The notes: generated by a model from the sequence alone, not told the origin. A stretch of 63,261 nucleotides of DNA from Synechococcaceae bacterium WB9_2_112 (GCA_010027605.1 RGUW01000002.1:1-63261); one strand, 5' to 3'; positions 45,008 through 54,475 are shown, counted from the stretch's first letter. Program-made: numbers and translations.

Positions 45008-46056
45008 GACTGGAGCCGAGGGCGTTTCCAGCCATCAAGAATGTCGCGGATCAGCACCTCGCGCACGATCACCTGCAGGCAGACCGCCAGCGGCAGTGCC
45101 AGCAGCAGTCCGAGCGGTCCAAACACGACGGTGAACAACAGCTGGGCAGTGAGGGTCAGCCCTGGCAGCAGCCGCAGCTGGTGATGCATCACCGAGGGCG
45201 TGATCACATAACTTTCGAGGTTCTGCACGGCGACGTACAGCCCCAGCACCGCCAGTGCTTTCCAGGGACTCTCGAGCAGGGCCACCGACATCGGAAAGAC
45301 GGTGCTGAGGGTCGGTCCCACATTGGGAACCACGTTGAGCAGACCCGCCAGCACCGCATTGGCCGCCACCAGCTTCACCCCCAGCAGCGAAAGCCCGATG
45401 GCCGCCAGGGTACCCACGCACAGGGAGCTGAGTGCCACACCCACCATCCAGGCGCTCAGTGCATCGCCGCAACTGATCAGAACCTGTCTGAACCGTCTGC
45501 GATAAAACGACGGCACCAGCAGAACCGCCACCTCCCGGTAGGCCGTGGGCTGGCTCGCCACCATCAAGGCGACGGCGAACACGAACAGGGTCTGGATCAG
45601 GCCGCCGCCGAGATTCCCGGCCCAGCCGAGCAGACGGGCTGCGCTGCCACCGAGCCCTTCGGGGGCCGGTTGCAGGCTCTCCTTGAGCCACAGCAGCGCC
45701 CCATCGCCGCGGCCGTAGAGCATCTGACCCACGGAGGCCATGGCCCCGCGCAGCAGCTTGATCAGTTCTGTCGCGGCTTCCGGCAGCTTGGCCAGCAGCT
45801 GGGAGAACTGGCCCACGAAGGGCGGGATGATCGCCGTGGCAACGATCCCCAGCAGGACTGCCACCAGAGCAAGGCTGATCAGCAGGGCGACCGGTCGCCG
45901 GCAGCCCAGACGCTGGCGCACCCAACCCACCAGGGTGCTGAGGGCGACGGCCAGCACAACGGCCGCAAACAGATGAATCAGGCTGTCACGCAGGCTCCAC
46001 AGCAGCACCAGCACCGCCATCAGGCCGACCAGAGAGAGCCACTGTCCGAACTTCAC
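45004..46056 (-). CDS. AI-2E family (PerM-like) transporter, copy 1
   Basis: 350 aa. The same architecture as the neighbour, with VLAGLLNVVPNVGPTLSTVFPMSVALL and PSVMHHQLRLLPGLTLTAQLLF near residues 230-310. The two proteins are clearly paralogous but different in the N-terminal half. Substrate unknown. It starts 23 nt after the end of psb28 on the same strand. Confidence 0.85.
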   Translation of the reverse strand: MKFGQWLSLVGLMAVLVLLWSLRDSLIHLFAAVVLAVALSTLVGWVRQRLGCRRPVALLISLALVAVLLGIVATAIIPPFVGQFSQLLAKLPEAATELIKLLRGAMASVGQMLYGRGDGALLWLKESLQPAPEGLGGSAARLLGWAGNLGGGLIQTLFVFAVALMVASQPTAYREVAVLLVPSFYRRRFRQVLISCGDALSAWMVGVALSSLCVGTLAAIGLSLLGVKLVAANAVLAGLLNVVPNVGPTLSTVFPMSVALLESPWKALAVLGLYVAVQNLESYVITPSVMHHQLRLLPGLTLTAQLLFTVVFGPLGLLLALPLAVCLQVIVREVLIRDILDGWKRPRLQS

Positions 46057-46079
46057 CGGTGTCGTTCCCTGCTGGCTGA

Positions 46080-46454
46080 TCAGCCCTCGTCGGCCTCGCC
46101 CTCGCCGGCTTCGGGCTCGCTGCCGCTGAAGCCCAGGTCATGGCTGTCGGCGTAACGCTGGGCAAAGCGCATGAAGCGATCGAAATCCTCGTTGTTCTTC
46201 CATGTGTAGGTGGCCTCGAGGGCACTGGCCTTGCCGTTGACGAAGCGCGCCTTGACCTCGCGGGTCACCAGGGTGCCCTCGTCATCGACCATGAACATGC
46301 CGGTGATGTCGCCCATCGTCTCGGGGGCGAGCGCCTCGGGTTCCTCAAACACGAACAGGGCCTGACCGGTCCGACCATCACGGGAGCGGGTCAGACGGAT
46401 GTCGGGGACCACCGGTTCGTCGACGCCGCGAAAGAACTGAATGGCAGCGCCCAT
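46080..46454 (-). CDS. psb28: Photosystem II assembly protein Psb28
   Basis: 124 aa. Starts [25 protein letters not shown], the diagnostic Psb28 N-terminus, and contains [21 protein letters not shown] near residue 52 and the [20 protein letters not shown] block. Psb28 binds the CP47/reaction-centre intermediate on the cytoplasmic side during photosystem II assembly. The acidic C-terminal tail ([14 protein letters not shown]) is longer than typical. Confidence 0.96.
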   Translation of the reverse strand: MGAAIQFFRGVDEPVVPDIRLTRSRDGRTGQALFVFEEPEALAPETMGDITGMFMVDDEGTLVTREVKARFVNGKASALEATYTWKNNEDFDRFMRFAQRYADSHDLGFSGSEPEAGEGEADEG

Positions 46455-46476
46455 GACCGGTCCCCAAAGGTCAATG

Positions 46477-47532
46477 TTAAGGGAGCATCGCTGCCCTGAT
46501 CAGGTCGCGCTGTTGCTGCTGCCACGCCAGCAGCTGTTCGGCAAGCAGCGTCTCGCACAGGCCGGAACCGTCGAGCTGCAACAAGGGTGGTCGTTGCCGT
46601 TGCTGCAGTTCGTGGTCGTAGCAACGGTCGTAATAATCGAGCATCTGAACGCAGGCTGCAGCCATGTCGCCGGCGGCGATCGCCTCCAACGCCAGGCTGG
46701 TGCGCTGCGGGCCCAGACGACGGCTGATCCGTTCGGTGGCCTGATGCAGCGCCTCACGCTCCTGGGCTCCGTACACCGCCACCAGCCGGGAGATGCGCTC
46801 GCTGTCCTGGCGCTGCAGCTCGACCACAGGGGCGTGCTGCATCTGTCGCCAGAGCCCAGCGGGGATGCGACAGCGACCCACCTGGGCGCTCTCGGCCTCC
46901 AGCCAGATCGGCGCATCGTCGTTGAACCGCTCCAGGGCCAGGGCCAGCAGGTTCTCAAAGTGCTCACTGCTGGGTTGTGGCTCCTGGCCAAGGCCGCCAA
47001 AGCTGCTGCCACGGTGATGGGCCAACCCCTCCAGATCGATGACCGACGCGCCGGCATGGTGCAGTGCCTGTAGCAGATCGGTCTTGCCACTGCCGGTGCG
47101 GCCGCCCAGCAGTAGCAGCGGCAGGGGGGCCTCAAACCGATCGAGCACCCAGCGCCGGAAGCGTTTGTAGCCTCCCTCAAGGCGGGTTGTGCTCAGCCCC
47201 AGGGTGTCGGCCAGCCAGGCCACGCTCGCCGAGCGCATGCCGCCGCGCCAGCAGTAGAGCTGAAGCGGCCCGTTGGATTCAGCAGCCAGCTCCAGCAGTC
47301 GCGCGGCCAACGTGTGGAGCCTCGGGCCGACCGCTGCCAGGCCATGCAGCACAGCCGTCTGGCGCCCCTGTTGTTTGTAGAGAGTGCCGACTTCGGACCG
47401 TTCGGCGTCGCTGAACAGAGGCACATTGACGGCACCTGGGATGTGGCCCTGGGCATATTCGGCAGGACTGCGCACGTCGATGCGGCAACCACCGGCCACC
47501 AGGGCTGCGGGATCAAGGCTTTCAACTGACAT
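46477..47532 (-). CDS. selU: tRNA 2-selenouridine synthase
   Basis: 351 aa from ATG 47532 ([12 protein letters not shown]). An N-terminal rhodanese domain with the active loop [12 protein letters not shown] (catalytic Cys) is joined to a P-loop domain [15 protein letters not shown] near residue 148. This combination defines SelU/MnmH, which converts 2-thiouridine to 2-selenouridine at the tRNA wobble position using selenophosphate. An upstream ATG at 47595 adds 21 residues. Whether the organism has SelD cannot be seen here. Confidence 0.92.
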   Translation of the reverse strand: MSVESLDPAALVAGGCRIDVRSPAEYAQGHIPGAVNVPLFSDAERSEVGTLYKQQGRQTAVLHGLAAVGPRLHTLAARLLELAAESNGPLQLYCWRGGMRSASVAWLADTLGLSTTRLEGGYKRFRRWVLDRFEAPLPLLLLGGRTGSGKTDLLQALHHAGASVIDLEGLAHHRGSSFGGLGQEPQPSSEHFENLLALALERFNDDAPIWLEAESAQVGRCRIPAGLWRQMQHAPVVELQRQDSERISRLVAVYGAQEREALHQATERISRRLGPQRTSLALEAIAAGDMAAACVQMLDYYDRCYDHELQQRQRPPLLQLDGSGLCETLLAEQLLAWQQQQRDLIRAAMLP

Positions 47533-47563
47533 AGTGGCCCCCATCGGCCTGTCCCATTCCTCC

Positions 47564-48280
47564 ATGCTCTCCGGTCCACCGGCTGCCACCATCACCGCTG
47601 CGCAGTTGCTGGATCGTTTTGTTGCCGCCTCCGAGCGTCAGCGTCGCACGCTGATCAGTCAGCTCGAGCAACGCATCTCGGAGCTGCTGCCCCTGATTCA
47701 GCCCCGTTTGGATGGGCTGGACCCCACGGGGGACGACTGGGCTGCCGGCACCCTGATCCAGTTGATGCTTCAGCACGCGGAGCCAGCTCTGCGGGAGGCC
47801 TGGTGGCAGCGTCATCCCGAAGGCTGGTTGGCCGTGACGAGCGCGACGGATCTCGACCTGGTCGGTCTGCAGCGGGCCCTGGCCGAGCAACGCTTCGAAG
47901 ACGCAGATCGTCTGACCAGCACCCTGCTGCGCCAGCTCGCAGGCCCTCAGGCCCAACAGCGTGGTTATGTCTATTACAGCGAGGTGCCACCGATCCCGGC
48001 TGCGGATCTGCAGAGCCTGGATCGGCTCTGGGTCGTGTATTCGCGTGGCCGTTACGGCTTCACGGTGCAGGCCCGCCTGCTGCGCAGCTGCGGTGGTCGC
48101 TGGGAGCGGCTCTGGCCCCGCATCGGTTGGAAGCAGGCCGGCATCTGGACCCGTTACCCCGGTTCCTTCACCTGGTCCCATGAGGCTCCAGAGGGTCACC
48201 TGCCGCTGGTCAACCAACTTCGCGGTGTGCGGCTCATGGACGCCCTGCTGAACCATCCCGGTCTGCAACAGCGCATGTGA
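47564..48280 (+). CDS. GUN4-domain protein
   Basis: 238 aa from ATG 47564. The N-terminal helical region (LDRFVAASERQRRTLISQLEQRISELL) precedes the GUN4 core: FEDADRLTSTLLRQLAG, IPAADLQSLDRLWVVYSRGRYGF and WPRIGWKQAG at residues about 105-200. GUN4 binds porphyrins and stimulates Mg chelatase in chlorophyll synthesis. It may be either the main Gun4 or a paralog. Divergent from selU by 31 nt. Confidence 0.88.
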   Translation: MLSGPPAATITAAQLLDRFVAASERQRRTLISQLEQRISELLPLIQPRLDGLDPTGDDWAAGTLIQLMLQHAEPALREAWWQRHPEGWLAVTSATDLDLVGLQRALAEQRFEDADRLTSTLLRQLAGPQAQQRGYVYYSEVPPIPAADLQSLDRLWVVYSRGRYGFTVQARLLRSCGGRWERLWPRIGWKQAGIWTRYPGSFTWSHEAPEGHLPLVNQLRGVRLMDALLNHPGLQQRM

Positions 48281-48341
48281 GCCCGGTGCCCGACCTCCGC
48301 CGGAGGTCTAGGGTCAATCCTGTGGCTGTGGTTGCCTCTCA

Positions 48342-48788
48342 GTGGGCCTGCGTTGGTCAGACTTCACCACTCCGTCGACCCTTCAGCTGGCGCCGCTGAT
48401 CGAGTTGCTGCTCGAACCTGTCGGTTGTCAGCTTTTGCAGAGCCGTCTGCAGCTCGGGCTGCAGGAAGCACTGGTCAATGCGGTGCGTCATGGCAACGGG
48501 TGCGATCCCTGCAAGTGCGTGCGCATCCGTCGCATCGAATCGCCCCGCTGGTGGATCTGGCAGGTTCAGGACGAAGGTTCGGGCCTGGCACCGCACGATC
48601 GCGTTGCCAGCTTGCCCGAGCACTGTGAGGCCTCCGCAGGGCGGGGGTTATTTCTGATTCACCACTGCTTTGACGACGTGCGCTGGAGCCGGCGTGGCAA
48701 CCGTCTGCAGCTCGCCGTGATCCGCCGCTCCGCCCTGCGGATGCCCTCCGTCAGCGCCTTGGGTGGCTCTCACAGCCAGGATCGCTGA
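48342..48788 (+). CDS. RsbW-like anti-sigma/ATP-binding protein
   Basis: 148 aa from GTG 48342. GHKL ATPase motifs: LQEALVNAVRHGNG (N box) near residue 44, QDEGSGLAP (G1) near residue 77 and SAGRGLFLIHHCFD (G2) near residue 98. This is the histidine-kinase-like ATPase fold used by anti-sigma factors such as RsbW. It probably regulates a sigma factor or kinase partner; none is nearby. Its last 38 nt overlap the convergent hypothetical gene. Confidence 0.8.
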   Translation: MGLRWSDFTTPSTLQLAPLIELLLEPVGCQLLQSRLQLGLQEALVNAVRHGNGCDPCKCVRIRRIESPRWWIWQVQDEGSGLAPHDRVASLPEHCEASAGRGLFLIHHCFDDVRWSRRGNRLQLAVIRRSALRMPSVSALGGSHSQDR

Positions 48789-49080
48789 GTTCTGCGCGCA
48801 GCCAGCCGCTCGCATGGTCGACCAGGGCGATGGCCCGCTGGCGTGCCTCGGTGGCCTGGGGCGCCGTGGGGCGGTCGCCGCTGAGCAGCTGCACCAGAGC
48901 CGCGGCAAGTTGTTCAGCGGCGCGCCGGGGTCGCTGGCCCTTGAGGGCATGCCAATCGCGGTCGTTGAGGCTCAGCAGCTGATGCAACCTGATGGCACAG
49001 TCGTGTGCCCCTGGCGGCCACTCAGACCGTCTGACAGTCTCATCGACACTGTTGTGATCGACACTGTTGTGTTCGCTCAA
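48751..49080 (-). CDS. Conserved hypothetical, DUF6439-like
   Basis: 109 aa starting at TTG 49080; no ATG or GTG alternative is in frame. The core, NDRDWHALKGQRPRRAAEQLAAALVQLLSGD, is reminiscent of DUF6439, found in cyanobacteria. The N-terminus holds a tandem repeat (HNSVDHNSVD) from a 15-bp duplication. The repeat may have arisen recently. Convergent with the RsbW-like gene. Confidence 0.6.
   Translation of the reverse strand: MSEHNSVDHNSVDETVRRSEWPPGAHDCAIRLHQLLSLNDRDWHALKGQRPRRAAEQLAAALVQLLSGDRPTAPQATEARQRAIALVDHASGWLRAELSDPGCESHPRR
49042..49071. repeat. Two tandem copies of a 15-bp unit
   Basis: ATCGACACTGTTGTG occurs at 49042-49056 and again at 49057-49071. It lies within the start of the reverse-strand gene and duplicates NSVDH in the protein. 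Confidence 0.9.
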
Positions 49081-49138
49081 GGGATGCCCATGGGTCGCGT
49101 CGGGGCCATCCTGGCGTCAGCAGCCCGGCTCTGAGGCC

Positions 49139-49396
49139 ATGCACCACCGCCCGTTGCGTTCCAGGGGAGAGGTTCGTTTGCTGCACCACCTGCAGGCGCT
49201 GCTCAGTCTGCCGGCCATGGCCCGGGTCTCCAGTGGCAGCGCAGGCCGGCGTCAGCGCCAGCGCCTGGCCATTGCCCAGCGCCTGCTGGATCCGCTGCCA
49301 CCGGGCCTGGGCGCCCGCAGCGGGGGCGATCGCTTCTGGCAACTGTTGCGCTGGGGCGGCGCCGGCATGCTGCTGGCCTGGTTGTTGCAGCGCTGA
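49139..49396 (+). CDS. Small basic hypothetical protein
   Basis: 85 aa from ATG 49139. The first 60 residues are basic and helical (LLHHLQALLSLPAMARVSSGSAGRRQRQRLAIAQRLLDP in outline), and the C-terminus has one hydrophobic segment (FWQLLRWGGAGMLLAWLLQR). No family is recognised. It ends 2 nt before the convergent methyltransferase stop. Confidence 0.55.
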   Translation: MHHRPLRSRGEVRLLHHLQALLSLPAMARVSSGSAGRRQRQRLAIAQRLLDPLPPGLGARSGGDRFWQLLRWGGAGMLLAWLLQR

Positions 49397-49398
49397 AC

Positions 49399-50457
49399 TC
49401 AGCGGGGCTTACGCCCCTGCCACACCCGCGTCATGTAGTGCGAGGCCGCCGACACGGCTTCGAAGCCTGCTGTCGTCAGGCGCGCATTGATGTCGTCGCG
49501 GATGTAATCGGGGTAGTAGGGCTCATGGAACGCGCGCCTGAAGTTCTCCATGGCCACCTCAAACTGGGGAGAATCGGCCAGCTGCACCGAATCGGCAAGC
49601 ACGAACACCCCGCCGGGTTCGAGCAACCTGAACGCCTCATTGAGCACGTTCTGGCGGGCCTCTGGCGGCAGTTCGTGCAACAGGAACACGCAGGTCACGG
49701 CCTGCACGCTGGCGTCGGCAAACGGTGTGGCCTCGGCATTGCCTTGCACCAGCTGGGGCAGTTCACCGGGCACTTCGGCCAGCCAGCGGTTGGCCTGACG
49801 GAGGTAGGCCTTCGACAGGTCGAGCCCCACAAGCTGTGCCTGGGGCAGGGCGCCGCGCAGTTGCATCAGGGTGCGCCCGGTGCCGGTGGCCAGATCCAGC
49901 ACCCGGATCTGACTGGCCGGTCGGTCACTGAAGCTGCCGAGCCCCTGCAGCAGTGGAGCGATCACCCGCCGGCGCATGGGGTCGGCGGTGCCGTTGAACA
50001 GAATTTCGACCTGCAGGTCGTAGAGCGAGGCCGACGTGTCGCTCAGGTAGCCATCGGTCTGATGGTGGAAGTTCTGGAGGTAGTAATCCGGGAAGGCGTC
50101 GGTCTCGACGTCGCGTGGCAGGTCGCGCACGTTGCGCTCCTGGCGACGGCTCCAGGTGCGTGGGGTGTCGAGCCAGACCAGCGGGTAGCGGGCTGCCCAG
50201 TCGAGCCAGGGGGCGTCAAACAGCAGCGAAGGGGGGTAGAGGCCACGCTCGGCCTCCTCCAGGTCGAGGGCATGGAGCTGGTCCATGGAACGCTTCAGCT
50301 CCTTGAACAGCTCCGGCGGCACCGGCACGGTGTTGGGAGCGCCTTCCGGCGCCACCAGTCCCATCAGACGGGTGCTTGCTTCCTTGTGGACCAGACCCAG
50401 CAATCCCTTGCCGGTCTGCATGGTCTGGTAGGCCAGTTTGGTCAGCAGATCTGCCAT
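49399..50457 (-). CDS. Class I SAM-dependent methyltransferase
   Basis: 352 aa. The SAM-binding VLDLATGTGRTLMQL near residue 185, then LVGLDLSKAYLRQA and the VTCVFLLHELPPEARQNVL segment, are canonical motifs I-III. A 160-aa N-terminal extension contains DLPRDVETDAFPDYYLQNFHHQTDGYLSD, conserved in cyanobacterial relatives as I recall. Substrate unknown; quinone or lipid methylation is possible. It follows glnA on the same strand, separated by a terminator, so transcription is probably separate. Confidence 0.8.
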   Translation of the reverse strand: MADLLTKLAYQTMQTGKGLLGLVHKEASTRLMGLVAPEGAPNTVPVPPELFKELKRSMDQLHALDLEEAERGLYPPSLLFDAPWLDWAARYPLVWLDTPRTWSRRQERNVRDLPRDVETDAFPDYYLQNFHHQTDGYLSDTSASLYDLQVEILFNGTADPMRRRVIAPLLQGLGSFSDRPASQIRVLDLATGTGRTLMQLRGALPQAQLVGLDLSKAYLRQANRWLAEVPGELPQLVQGNAEATPFADASVQAVTCVFLLHELPPEARQNVLNEAFRLLEPGGVFVLADSVQLADSPQFEVAMENFRRAFHEPYYPDYIRDDINARLTTAGFEAVSAASHYMTRVWQGRKPR

Positions 50458-50552
50458 CGCGCTCAGCAGGACCGGGCCTGGCCGGTCACAGGTACAGAAC
50501 TCATTTCAACGGATCCAGGTCGATGACCGCGGCTCGGGGGCCCGGTCCAAGC

Positions 50553-50576
50553 AAAAAAGCCCCGGTTGACCGGGGC
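50553..50576 (-). terminator. Rho-independent terminator of glnA
   Basis: On the reverse strand GCCCCGG and CCGGGGC (50559-50576) form a strong stem with a short loop, followed immediately by six T (forward aaaaaa at 50553-50558). It lies 37 nt beyond the glnA stop codon. Confidence 0.9.
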
Positions 50577-50612
50577 CGCGTTCAGCTGATTCAGGGTTCG
50601 AATGGCCCCGGA

Positions 50613-52031
50613 TCAAGCGTCGTAATACATGGTGAACTCGTGGGGATGGGGCCGCTGGCGCAGCTGCTGCACCTCCTCGTACTTGAGGGCGATCCAGTTG
50701 TTGATGAAGTCTTCGGTGAAGACGCCACCGGCCAGCAGGTAGTCCTTGTCGGCATCGAGGGCCTCCAGGGCGCCGTTGAGCGAGGCGGGCACCGTCGAGA
50801 TCTTGGCGAGTTCCTCGGCCGACAGCTCGAACAGGTCAACGTCGGTGCCGTCGCCGGGATCGATCTGGTTCTTGATGCCGTCGATGCCGGCCATGAGCAT
50901 GGCGGCAAAGCCCAGGTAGGGATTCGAGAGGGCGTCACCCGAACGGAACTCGAGGCGCTTGGCCTTGGGGCTGGGGCCGGTGAGCGGAATGCGCACCGCT
51001 GCCGAGCGGTTGCCCTGGGAGTACACCAGATTCACCGGCGCTTCGAAGCCGGGCACCAGGCGCTTGTAGCTGTTGGTGGTGGGGTTGGTGAAGGCCAGGA
51101 AGCTGGGGGCGTGCTTGAGCAGGCCACCGATGTACCAGCGGGCTGTCTGCGACAGGTTCGCGTAGGTGCCCTCCCCGAAGAACAGCGGGTTGCCGCCCTT
51201 CCAAAGGCTCTGGTGCACGTGCATGCCGCTGCCGTTGTCGCCGAAGACCGGCTTGGGCATGAACGTGGCGGTCTTGCCGTACTTGCGCGCCACATTGCGC
51301 ACGACGTACTTATAGATCATCACGTTGTCGGCGGCGCTGATCAGCTCTGCAAACTTGATGCCGAGCTCATGCTGGGCGGTCGCCACCTCGTGGTGCTGCT
51401 TCTCGATCGGCACACCCAGGCTGCCCATGGTGAGGAGCATCTCGGTGCGCATGTCCTGGAGGGTGTCGTTCGGTGCAACCGGGAAGTAACCCTCTTTCAA
51501 CTGGATCTTGTAGGCCAGGTTGCCGCCTTCTTCAAGGCGGGCGTTGTTCCAGGGGGCCTCAATGGAGTCAACGCTGTAGAAGCTGCTGCCGTTGGCGCTG
51601 TTGTAGCGCACGTCGTCGAACACGAAGAATTCGGGTTCGGGCCCGAAATAGGCCGTATCGGCAATGCCGGTGGTGCCCAGGTAATCGAGTGCCTTCTGGG
51701 CCAGGGCGCGGGGGCAACGGGCATAGGGCTTGCCACTGCGGGGCTCCTGGATCGAGCAGATCAGGCTGAGGGTCTTGTGGCTGTAGAAGGGATCGATCCA
51801 GGCGGTGTTGGGGTCGGGGACCATCGCCATGTCGGATTCGTTGATCGCCTTCCAGCCACGGATCGATGAACCGTCAAACGCCACGCCGCTGACGAACGCT
51901 TCGGCATCGATCAGGTCTTCACAGACCGTCAGGTGCTGCCACTTGCCGTGCAGATCAACGAATTTGAGATCGATCAGTTCGATCCCTTCGTCTTTGATCA
52001 TGCGAAGGACGTCTTGGGCTGTTCTGGCCAT
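50613..52031 (-). CDS. glnA: Glutamine synthetase, type I
   Basis: 472 aa, the normal GSI length. Starts [35 protein letters not shown]. Catalytic motifs: [13 protein letters not shown] near residue 130, [13 protein letters not shown] near 212, GSGMHVHQS near 267, NRSAAVRIP near 340 and [15 protein letters not shown]. It condenses glutamate and ammonia, the main ammonium entry route. A GTT-N8-TAC site with a spaced minus-10 lies upstream. It is the housekeeping enzyme; the two glutamine-synthetase-like genes at 3503 and 11768 are a different branch. Confidence 0.97.
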   Translation of the reverse strand: MARTAQDVLRMIKDEGIELIDLKFVDLHGKWQHLTVCEDLIDAEAFVSGVAFDGSSIRGWKAINESDMAMVPDPNTAWIDPFYSHKTLSLICSIQEPRSGKPYARCPRALAQKALDYLGTTGIADTAYFGPEPEFFVFDDVRYNSANGSSFYSVDSIEAPWNNARLEEGGNLAYKIQLKEGYFPVAPNDTLQDMRTEMLLTMGSLGVPIEKQHHEVATAQHELGIKFAELISAADNVMIYKYVVRNVARKYGKTATFMPKPVFGDNGSGMHVHQSLWKGGNPLFFGEGTYANLSQTARWYIGGLLKHAPSFLAFTNPTTNSYKRLVPGFEAPVNLVYSQGNRSAAVRIPLTGPSPKAKRLEFRSGDALSNPYLGFAAMLMAGIDGIKNQIDPGDGTDVDLFELSAEELAKISTVPASLNGALEALDADKDYLLAGGVFTEDFINNWIALKYEEVQQLRQRPHPHEFTMYYDA

Positions 52032-52104
52032 GACAGGGGAAGGGGTTGATGCCGCGCCGACGGCGGTGTGGGGCGAAGGTACGGATCGCCCCGGGCACTG
52101 TTTT

Positions 52105-52118
52105 GTATCAGCTGTAAC
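52105..52118 (-). promoter_or_regulatory. NtcA-type activator site for glnA
   Basis: On the reverse strand GTT-ACAGCTGA-TAC matches the NtcA consensus GTA-N8-TAC except for one base. Starting 24 nt beyond it is TACCTT, a TAN3T minus-10 box, and the glnA ATG lies 74 nt from the site. This is the classical arrangement of an NtcA-activated promoter. The same gap also serves divergent apcF. Confidence 0.7.
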
Positions 52119-52264
52119 AGTTCGCCCGGTTGAGGTCGGCGACGGGCGCCCGCGGCGCTTGCGTAACCGTTTCTGTCAATTGGCCCAGAACGGCCCGCCC
52201 GTCTGGGTTCTGTCGATTCGGCGGTGCTACTTTCGCGGGGCTGCAGCGACCCGTTCGTTCCGCC

Positions 52265-52786
52265 ATGCGCGATGCCATCACCGGTCTGATCGGCCGTTAT
52301 GACCAGCTGGGTCGGTATCTGGATCGTGATGCCGTCGATCGCATGAACGGCTACTACGCCGAAGCGGCCGAACGCCTCGCCGTCGTTGAATTGATCAACC
52401 GCGAAGCCGCCGAGATCGTGCGGGAGGCAGCCCAGCGGCTCTGGCTCGAAGACCCGGAGCTGATCCTCCCCGGTGGCAACGCCTACACCACACGCCGGCT
52501 GTCGGCCTGCCTGCGCGACATGGACTATTTCCTGCGCTACGCCAGCTACGCCCTGGTGGCCGACGACGTGACCATGCTCAACGAGCGGGTGCTCAACGGA
52601 CTCGACGACACCTACAAGAGCCTCGGTGTGCCGACGGGCCCCACCGTGCGCAGCATTGCTCTGCTGGCCGAGGTGGTCTGTGAGAAAGCCACCGCCGCCG
52701 GTGTGATCAGTTCCGAAGAATGGGTGCGGGCTCCCTTCAACCACCTGTGCCAGGGCCTGGCCGCCACCAATGTGAGGGCGCGCTGA
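52265..52786 (+). CDS. apcF: Allophycocyanin beta-18-type subunit
   Basis: 173 aa from ATG 52265. Phycobiliprotein globin-like fold with the chromophore-binding cysteine in RLSACLRDMDYFLRYASYAL near residue 81. The sequence is divergent from ApcB and resembles the minor core subunit ApcF, which sits beside the core-membrane linker and funnels energy to photosystem II. It is divergent from glnA, so the shared 230-nt region may allow nitrogen control of the phycobilisome core, but no second NtcA site is obvious. Confidence 0.93.
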   Translation: MRDAITGLIGRYDQLGRYLDRDAVDRMNGYYAEAAERLAVVELINREAAEIVREAAQRLWLEDPELILPGGNAYTTRRLSACLRDMDYFLRYASYALVADDVTMLNERVLNGLDDTYKSLGVPTGPTVRSIALLAEVVCEKATAAGVISSEEWVRAPFNHLCQGLAATNVRAR

Positions 52787-52839
52787 GCGGCCTTTTAGGC
52801 TCCCCTCATCGCCTCAGTCCGCCTTCCTTGCCCCCATCC

Positions 52840-54018
52840 GTGCTGCCCTCCGTCAACGCCAGCCACCGAAAGGTTCTCAGCCCCATCAACACCCCGTCGC
52901 GGTTGCTGCTGGGTCCGGGTCCGTCCAACGCCCACCCCACGGTGCTTGAGGCGCTGAGCCGCACCCCGATCGGTCACCTCGACCCGCTCTACGTCCAGCT
53001 CATGGGTGAGGTGCAGGAGCTGCTGCGCTACGCCTGGCAGACCGACAATCGCCTCACCATTCCGATGAGCGGCACCGGCAGTGCCGCCATGGAAGCCACG
53101 CTCGCCAACACGATCGAGCCCGGCGACACCGTGCTGGTGGCCATCAAGGGCTATTTCGGACTGCGACTGGCCGATATGGCCTCCCGCTACCGGGCGAAGG
53201 TCGTCACCATTGAGAAGCCCTGGGGGGAAGCCTTCTCCCTTGCAGAACTCGAACACGCGCTCGCCACCCACAAGCCGGCGATCCTGGCCATGGTGCACGC
53301 CGAGACCTCCAGCGGGGTCTGTCAGCCCATGGAGGGCATCGGCGACCTCTGCCGGGCCCACGACTGCCTGTTGCTGCTCGACACCGTCACCTCCCTTGGC
53401 GGGGTGCCGCTGTTTCTCGATGAATGGAAGGTCGATCTGGCCTACAGCTGCAGCCAGAAAGGCCTCAGCTGTCCGCCTGGTCTGGGACCTTTCACCATGG
53501 GCCCCCGGGCAGAAGCCAAGATGACCGCTCGCAGCAGCAAGGTCCCCAACTGGTATCTCGATGTGACCCTGCTCAACCAGTACTGGGGCAGCGATCGGGT
53601 GTACCACCACACCGCCCCGGTCAACATGAATTTCGGCATGCGTGAAGCGCTGCGACTGCTGGCCGAAGAGGGCTTGGAAGCCGCCTGGGCTCGCCATCGC
53701 AGCAACGCCGAGCGTCTGTGGGCCGGTCTTGAGCGCCTCGGTCTTCAGTTGCACGTGCCCGAGGCCCTGCGCCTGCCGACCCTCACGACCGTGCGCATTC
53801 CCGAAGGGGTCGATGGCAAGGCCTTCAGCCTCCACCTACTCAACAAGCACGGCATCGAAATGGGCGGCGGGCTGGGTGAGCTGGCCGGCAAGGTCTGGCG
53901 CATCGGTCTGATGGGCTACAACAGCCAACCGGCCAACGTCGATCGTCTGCTGAATCTGCTCGAAACCGAGCTCCCGGCCTTTGCACCCGCGGGCCTCAGC
54001 GCTGTCGTCGCAGCCTGA
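52840..54018 (+). CDS. Serine/alanine-glyoxylate aminotransferase family protein
   Basis: 392 aa from GTG 52840. The class V aminotransferase core: LLLGPGPSNAHPTVLEALS near residue 22, GTGSAAMEATLAN near 72, VHAETSSGVCQP and the PLP-lysine segment YSCSQKGLSCPPGLG near 205. In cyanobacteria this enzyme works in photorespiration, transaminating glyoxylate to glycine. It starts 53 nt after apcF. TTG 52828 is an alternative start. The last 23 nt overlap convergent tadA. Confidence 0.9.
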   Translation: MLPSVNASHRKVLSPINTPSRLLLGPGPSNAHPTVLEALSRTPIGHLDPLYVQLMGEVQELLRYAWQTDNRLTIPMSGTGSAAMEATLANTIEPGDTVLVAIKGYFGLRLADMASRYRAKVVTIEKPWGEAFSLAELEHALATHKPAILAMVHAETSSGVCQPMEGIGDLCRAHDCLLLLDTVTSLGGVPLFLDEWKVDLAYSCSQKGLSCPPGLGPFTMGPRAEAKMTARSSKVPNWYLDVTLLNQYWGSDRVYHHTAPVNMNFGMREALRLLAEEGLEAAWARHRSNAERLWAGLERLGLQLHVPEALRLPTLTTVRIPEGVDGKAFSLHLLNKHGIEMGGGLGELAGKVWRIGLMGYNSQPANVDRLLNLLETELPAFAPAGLSAVVAA

Positions 54019-54475
54019 ACCAGTCGCTCAACTGCTGGCTCGCCTGTCGACCCAGCACACCCCCATGCACCTGCATCGGATGGTGCGCGCTCGGATCGCT
54101 GGCCAGGTCGAGGCACCCCCCCAGGGCGCCCCGCTTGGGATCGTCGGCGCCAAACACCACGCGCCCCATCCGCGCCTGGATCAGGGCTCCGGCGCACATG
54201 GGGCAGGGCTCGAGGGTCACGAGCAGGGTGCAGTGATTGAACCGCCAGTCCCCCAGCAGGCGGGCGGCCTGGGCCAGGGCCAGCAGTTCGGCATGACCGA
54301 GTGGATCGGACTGCTGTTCGCGGCGGTTGCTGCCCCAGCCGATGCAGCGCCCGCGGGCATCCAGCACCGCTGCCGCGACCGGGATTTCGCCATGGCGGCC
54401 GGCGCCGGCTGCACAGCGCAGCAGGCGCGCCATCCATGCTTCGAGCAGCCGGTTGCTGAGGGCTGGTGGTTCCAT
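53996..54475 (-). CDS. tadA: tRNA-specific adenosine deaminase
   Basis: 159 aa from ATG 54475; ATG 54517 adds 14 residues. The zinc site is formed by GHAELLAL (His-Ala-Glu) near residue 58 and LEPCPMCAGALIQARM near 88. It converts adenosine to inosine at position 34 of tRNA-Arg. Convergent overlap with the aminotransferase, and divergent from the PLP decarboxylase by 57 nt. Confidence 0.93.
   Translation of the reverse strand: MEPPALSNRLLEAWMARLLRCAAGAGRHGEIPVAAAVLDARGRCIGWGSNRREQQSDPLGHAELLALAQAARLLGDWRFNHCTLLVTLEPCPMCAGALIQARMGRVVFGADDPKRGALGGCLDLASDPSAHHPMQVHGGVLGRQASQQLSDWFRLRRQR

Noticed and set aside
44165-45184. 339-codon forward frame antisense to the AI-2E genes
   Set aside because: Gln/His-rich repetitive translation, characteristic of the reverse complement of Leu/Ala-rich membrane genes.
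49438-50526. 362-codon forward frame over the methyltransferase
   Set aside because: Antisense translation lacking motifs; the methyltransferase motifs on the reverse strand are clear.
50376-51869. 497-codon forward frame over glnA
   Set aside because: Antisense to unmistakable GlnA.
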